The notes under the pieces are model-generated. The model worked only from the letters and a program-made list of their open reading frames with translations, was not told where the DNA came from and ran no database searches. Below are positions 59,355 through 64,000 of a stretch of DNA of 64,000 bases, piece by piece. Both the position numbers and the translations under genes were made by a program. Within the stretch, counting starts at the first letter, position 1; each line of letters starts with the position of its first letter. The stretch is from Albugo candida (lineage: Eukaryota; Oomycota; Peronosporomycetes; Albuginales; Albuginaceae), in contig CAJNAR010000014.1 in NCBI GenBank assembly GCA_905220665.1, positions 186,001-250,000 of the forward strand. Reading direction: 5' to 3'.

Positions 59355-60203
59355 ATGGCTGCGATTGGAATTAATTTTGGCCGCATGATGCGTCGCGCAA
59401 CTTCCGATGTCGATAAAGAAAGTCAGAATACGCCGCAACATGTATCACGATCGTCAAACAGCTTCCGTGGGTCGGAAGGATCAGATGAATCAGATATTCA
59501 AATGAAAGGTTGGATGCGAAAGCAGAAAGAAACATTACGTTCATGGCCGCGACGATATTTTACACTGAATGGGAAGGTATTGACATATTTCGATAGTGAA
59601 GACATATCGCGGCCGCCACGTGGTGTCATCAAATTTATTGATGTCAGTTCACTTACAACAGAAGATAATGGATTATCGTTACATCAGGCATCCGGGAAAG
59701 AAGTTCGGCTAATTGCAGATACACATGTTGCATACAGTGCTTGGCTCGCAGTTCTTTCAGCGGCTTTGAAGAAACCAGAGAGTAATAAGAAACCTTCCTG
59801 TAAGGATGGATGGGCGCATTGTCTGATCGAAGACGATGTTTGGACTCGATATTATATCGTTGTCAATAACGATGGATTCAGCTGCTTTGAATCAGAAGAC
59901 GAAGACTCAGAACTTGCTTTGTCTGGATTGGTTCGTTCTGTGGCTGAATGGGATGAGAAGAGATTTGGATTGGTAGTCGGATTGAGCAAAGGCCGTAAAA
60001 TCAAATTGACATTCGATAGTACTGAAGAAAAGATGTCGTGGCTTCTATCACTGGAATTTGCAGTCTCCTTTGGGAATACTCGAATCAAAAAAGATTATAC
60101 TAGGAAACTAGCAAAGACAGCGTCTATGTCAATGAAAGAGGTAGCTCCGACGACGTCTCCAGGAGCTATCAAACCAGACGCCGATGATGGTGTTTGGATC
60201 TAA
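59355..60203 (+). CDS. Protein with two PH domains
   Basis: Single-exon ORF, 282 aa. PH1 (about 48-142) has MKGWMRKQKETLRSWPRRYF, a LTYFDSE turn and ends in AYSAWLAVLSAAL. PH2 (about 150-245) has GWAHCLIEDDVWTRYYIVV, a central insert and MSWLLSLEFAV. PH domains bind phosphoinositides or proteins at membranes. The specific ligand is unknown. A Ser/Thr-rich tail ends with DADDGVWI, nearly identical to the C-terminus of the MIT protein at 15700-16960. Confidence 0.85.
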   Translation: MAAIGINFGRMMRRATSDVDKESQNTPQHVSRSSNSFRGSEGSDESDIQMKGWMRKQKETLRSWPRRYFTLNGKVLTYFDSEDISRPPRGVIKFIDVSSLTTEDNGLSLHQASGKEVRLIADTHVAYSAWLAVLSAALKKPESNKKPSCKDGWAHCLIEDDVWTRYYIVVNNDGFSCFESEDEDSELALSGLVRSVAEWDEKRFGLVVGLSKGRKIKLTFDSTEEKMSWLLSLEFAVSFGNTRIKKDYTRKLAKTASMSMKEVAPTTSPGAIKPDADDGVWI

Positions 60204-60352
60204 TCCTTATCGGAATCTATGCAGTTTTGACAATCACAGTAGTGTTAACATGCAGAAGGATACTTTCTTCCAATATGATTACGCGTACACTACAAAAAGG
60301 TTGCGCGAATGTACCCATTTCCTTGCTACTTCAATGTTTACATAAATGACTA

Positions 60353-63300
60353 TCACTCTCGACCCAGACGCAAGGCAAGCAGTGAATCATTGTACTGATT
60401 GAAAGCTTCGTGAATGTCGTCCTGAAGCTGCATCGCCAGAGGGACAAGTTCCATCTCAACATTAGCGCCAATCTGAGCGGATGCGCCAACTCGCGGCTGT
60501 AGAATGCGGATGGCATGAATCATTTCTTGTAATTCTGCATTTTGACGCACATCTCCAGTAGCGTAGAGAATCTTTTGCGTTAATTGATGCACTAGTTGCT
60601 CGACTTCACCAAGTTCAGATTCATTGAGAGGCTCTGCTTCCGCTGCATTTGCCAAAGCTTCTCGTTCTTCAGCTTCCCACCGCTTGAGGGCTTCTGCATA
60701 CGCTTCACGCTCACAAATGTCTTGAGTCCGAAGTGTAAGACTAAGAAATCGATCCAAATGGATATTCAGTAACGCGTCCGGCATTTGAGTAAGTACTTGA
60801 GTCATGTATCGATTCATTTCTTTTTCTCTTCTCACAATGAACTGCTCTTCTTGATTTTTACCAATCATCGAGGAAAATGGATGACGTTTTGGAAATCGAG
60901 GAAACCAAGGCTCACGTTTACCGCGTCGACCTGAAGCAGCAGCCTTTAGCTCTTGATGAAGTAGATTGAAATCATTGTATCGTCCACCAGCAAGCCAAGC
61001 CGTCTTGGACTGCTCCAAAATATCTCGACCCCAAGTACATCGTAAAACGTACTCAGTGTATTCGTCGCCGTACTTTGCATTTTGCTGCTTCCGATGACCG
61101 AGCATTGTGCATGTGAAAATCCCACCTTTGTATGGAATCGGTGGTCCCGTTGCGAAATCTTGGATTTTTTGCACAGGATTCACCAAATTCTCATCTTCGG
61201 CTGCCATCAAAGGACCCTGAGGGGCTTCTCCGCCTTCGCCAAATATGTCTCGTCCAGCTTGAGCGAGCTGTTCGGTGCGAGCAAGATTACCAGCGACGCC
61301 TTCTCCTTCTTCTTTAGTATTATCATGAGCAGTCCAATTCAATTCTCCATTGATAAGTGTGTCTTCTTCCGTAACAAATCCAGCCACAGCTTGCGACCCG
61401 ATCGCATCCAATTCACCAACTTTCCCGGGTGCAACGAGAAGATCTTCCACTCTCCCTGGTGTTCCCGAGACGGTAGCCATACTTGCTACATTATGATGCG
61501 TGTCAAGTGATCCCAACGTGGCCGTGGGGATCAAGTCCGTTTCTGGAGGAATCGTATTCTCAAAGTCCCGTAACCGTTGGAACGCTTGTATTTCTTCTTG
61601 TTGAGCTGCGTTTGTTGCATCAGCGGCTTCATTCGCAATTCTCGTAGCTTCAGCAGCAGCCAAAGAAACTTTATGGGCTCTTTCTTGAGCCGCTACATAT
61701 TTCTCCTCTTCGCGTCGCATAGACTTTTTGTATGCTCTTTGGATTGTGCGTGCGGCGATAGTGCGTCGTATTTCAATCAGTCGATTCAGCCGTTCCGCTT
61801 CACGACGTTCCTCCACGATTCTTTGCCTTTCTTCTTCCTGTCTGGCCAATATCTGACGTCGTTCTTCTTCTTCACGACGCTTTGCTTCTTCCAACGCGAG
61901 TCTGGATCGATGGATTTGCTGGAATCGCTTCACAAAGTGACGCTGAGCCACCAATTTATAAACAGCAGCTCGCCATCGTTTCTTTGTCGTTTCTTTACGA
62001 GCATCATTCAGTGCCGCCATCCGTTCTTCCTCTTGCAATCTTTTCCGTAATTTTGCTTCTTCAATCTGATCGCGACGTTTTTCGGCTTGTTTGCGTCCTA
62101 ATCGTCCGCGTACTAGCGCTTGAATCTTGATAGTTGCAGCCACACGTTCAGCATGATGCTACAAAGAAATACGCGCTATCAATGGATTCCGTAATGACAA
62201 CGCAATAAAACTCTTACCTCTGCTAGACGCGCTTGTGTGCGAGCGTAGAGCGCTAATAGCGCATTTCGAGCCATTACAGCATACACTGCGCGTTTCAATC
62301 GCCTTCGTGCTCGAATTTTTCGTCGTGCTCGATCACGGAAGGCATTCCGATGTCGAACAAATTTCTTACGAACTTGATACATTCGCATGGTCGCTTGGAT
62401 CTTCAGGATAGCATTCTGTCGTCGTTTTCGATATTCATAAAGCCATAAGAATGCCAATTGCGCACGGATTTTCGCCGTTGCGTATCGCCATCGTCTTCGT
62501 GCGAGCCATTTTCGAAGACGAGCAACGACCCACGATCCCATCTTTTTCATATCAATTTTCAATAATGCGTCCAGAAGAGCAATTTTCCCCGTTTTGAAAA
62601 AGACTTTGGTCTTTCCAAGACGATACGCCGTGGGATCGACACGGAAAGACCATAATACTGCCTCTGTAAATGTGCGATCGCTGTACGGAGAAAACATTGG
62701 AGTCACCGATGGAGGAAGTGCTGGCTTATAAATCCGACAAATCTCGGCATATGGAACTCGTGTTGGAAGCCCCACTTTGAGAAGCTCACATGTGGCAAGC
62801 ATTCCTGTGCAACGAAGCTGATCCACGACATACCCATTCTCAAAGATCCCTGGAGTCATTTTTGGGTTTGGTTTGATGCACCGTATGAAATTACATCGAG
62901 TACCATTCAACGTGTCCACTAAGGTTTGCATTTGATCGCAAAATTTCCCAGAAACCGTTTTCCTCCGCGAGGTACTTTTCCCGTTCGAGTTCCGTAATGT
63001 GAAGAGTTCTTTGACCAGTTCCGATTGACTCGACATGACAAATTCTTCCAAATCTCGAGGTATTGAATCATTGTTTTTATCGATGAAATTTCCAATTGTG
63101 TATGGAACGCGTGTTGCAAAATGTTTGATCACAAACACAAACTTCTTGTCTTTTTCGTGCGGAGGAAGAAAATGAGCGTGCTGTTTGTGCGTTGAATGAA
63201 GTGTAGCATTCCATTTCGCATCGGATGGCTTTGGATTGCGTGCTTCCTGATCTAGAAGTGGAAGAATTCCATTCGGATTCTGAGCGATGAGATTGATACA

Positions 63301-64000
63301 ATCTCGATTGTCCGGCCATGCGATGACGCCAACGTCAATGCCTTCCGCAGTAAACAACTCCTGTTCTGCAATGAATACTTGCTGATTGAATGTTGCTTGC
63401 AGAGCTTCATTCGCATAATTTATCAGTAACTGCTCAAAATCGTTCAGCTCAAATGACTCAAAGCCGAAAATGTCCAAGACGCCAATGTACGGAAGTGATT
63501 CTGTCTGGTGATGACCGAGCGATCCATTGATTTTCTCCACGATGTATAGGAACAGCTGATTGTAGATGCTTTTGGCAATGGCATCACGAACGTACTTACC
63601 TTCCCGGGCGGTTCTTTTGATGGTAAATGTTTCACCGCGTGTGATCATATCACGCTGCGTGATTACTTGCAATAGTGCACCAGCTTTTACACCAAGCATT
63701 TCCGCACATGAAGAAACTGCTTGCTTGGAAGAATCGACTACTTCTCCAACATCACCGGCTGCACTCTCCCGGTCTTTGAAAATAATATTTCCCAGATGAA
63801 GTAAGCCTGATAAGATCCGCCACAGCTGAATCTGAAGTTTCCGATCGATTCCCACAGATTGCAGTGCACTCACAACTTCATCATATAGAACCTCATCGTC
63901 GACATTCGGATCGGAGATGCATCCACTTTGATTCAAATACTGATACGACTCAATTGACCCAAGAGATAATTCTTTCTTCAAACTATCTTCGGCACCTGCC
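60353..64000 (-). CDS. Unconventional myosin with IQ motifs and C-terminal PX domain, 5' partial
   Basis: Two exons visible, complement(join(60353..62158,62218..>64000)). The 59-nt intron (GTAAGA to TTGTAG) joins ARLAE to HHAERVAATIKIQALVRGR. The gene continues beyond the right edge with AGAEDSLKKELSLGSIESYQ. Motor motifs: LDIFGFESFELNDFEQLLIN, CNFIRCIKPNP and QLRCTGMLATCELL. IQ-like helices and a long charged helix follow (EEERRQILARQEEERQRI). The PX domain (about 61125-60740) has FTCTMLGHRKQQ, ARYNDF-type GGRYNDFNLLHQEL, and WFPRFPKRHPF with FIVRREKEMNRYM. It would move membrane cargo along actin. Oomycete-type myosins of this architecture are known. I cannot name the class with certainty. 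Confidence 0.88.

Overview
The window is nuclear DNA from a eukaryote with a compact genome, most likely an oomycete of the Albugo or Phytophthora kind. This is an inference. It rests on GT-AG introns of about 43-71 nt, intergenic gaps that can be under 110 bp, and lineage-typical proteins: a START/FYVE-like/GAF protein, a myosin with a C-terminal PX domain, a PP2C/cyclic-nucleotide-binding/kinase fusion and a CBM20-TPS-TPP enzyme. IFT70 implies a flagellated (zoospore) stage. There are no bacterial operons and no CRISPR array, and I saw no tRNA or rRNA gene.

Layout. Bases 1-9.3 kb are repeat-rich and decayed: tandem broken copies of an unidentified gene family (15-3040 and 6508-7072, minus strand), a degenerate Ty1/copia element between the copies (3185-6538) and a LINE remnant (7565-9270). 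From 9.3 to 12.6 kb I see no gene.

Bases 12.7-44.2 kb are a gene-dense block: START/FYVE/GAF protein, MIT-domain protein, secreted aspartic protease, unknown nuclear protein, PP2C-CNB-kinase fusion, trehalose synthase/phosphatase, nucleotide-sugar transporter, AF4-like protein, CASTOR-like ACT protein, EXO70, METTL2/6/8-like tRNA methyltransferase, IFT70, PFK-2/FBPase-2 and GCP2. Many are multi-exon. I resolved exon joins by reading frame and splice sites and give them per gene.

Bases 44.2-54 kb are a second transposon island: three MULE-type terminal-inverted-repeat elements, a copia element with both LTRs (45359-49256) and a striking 385-bp cluster of perfect inverted repeats (49627-50011). 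From 54 to 56.8 kb there is no recognisable gene. Bases 56.8-64 kb hold a secreted EGF-like protein, a Mdm35-like twin-CX9C protein fused to an LEA-like tail, a double-PH protein and a myosin-PX gene that runs off the right edge.

Themes. Several genes act in membrane traffic and the cytoskeleton (EXO70, MIT, double PH, START/FYVE/GAF, myosin-PX, GCP2, IFT70). Others act in carbohydrate metabolism and signalling (TPS-TPP, PFKFB, nucleotide-sugar transporter, CASTOR-like, PP2C-CNB). Three multidomain enzymes have lost key catalytic residues in one domain: the kinase of the PP2C fusion, the bisphosphatase of PFKFB and the phosphatase of TPS-TPP.
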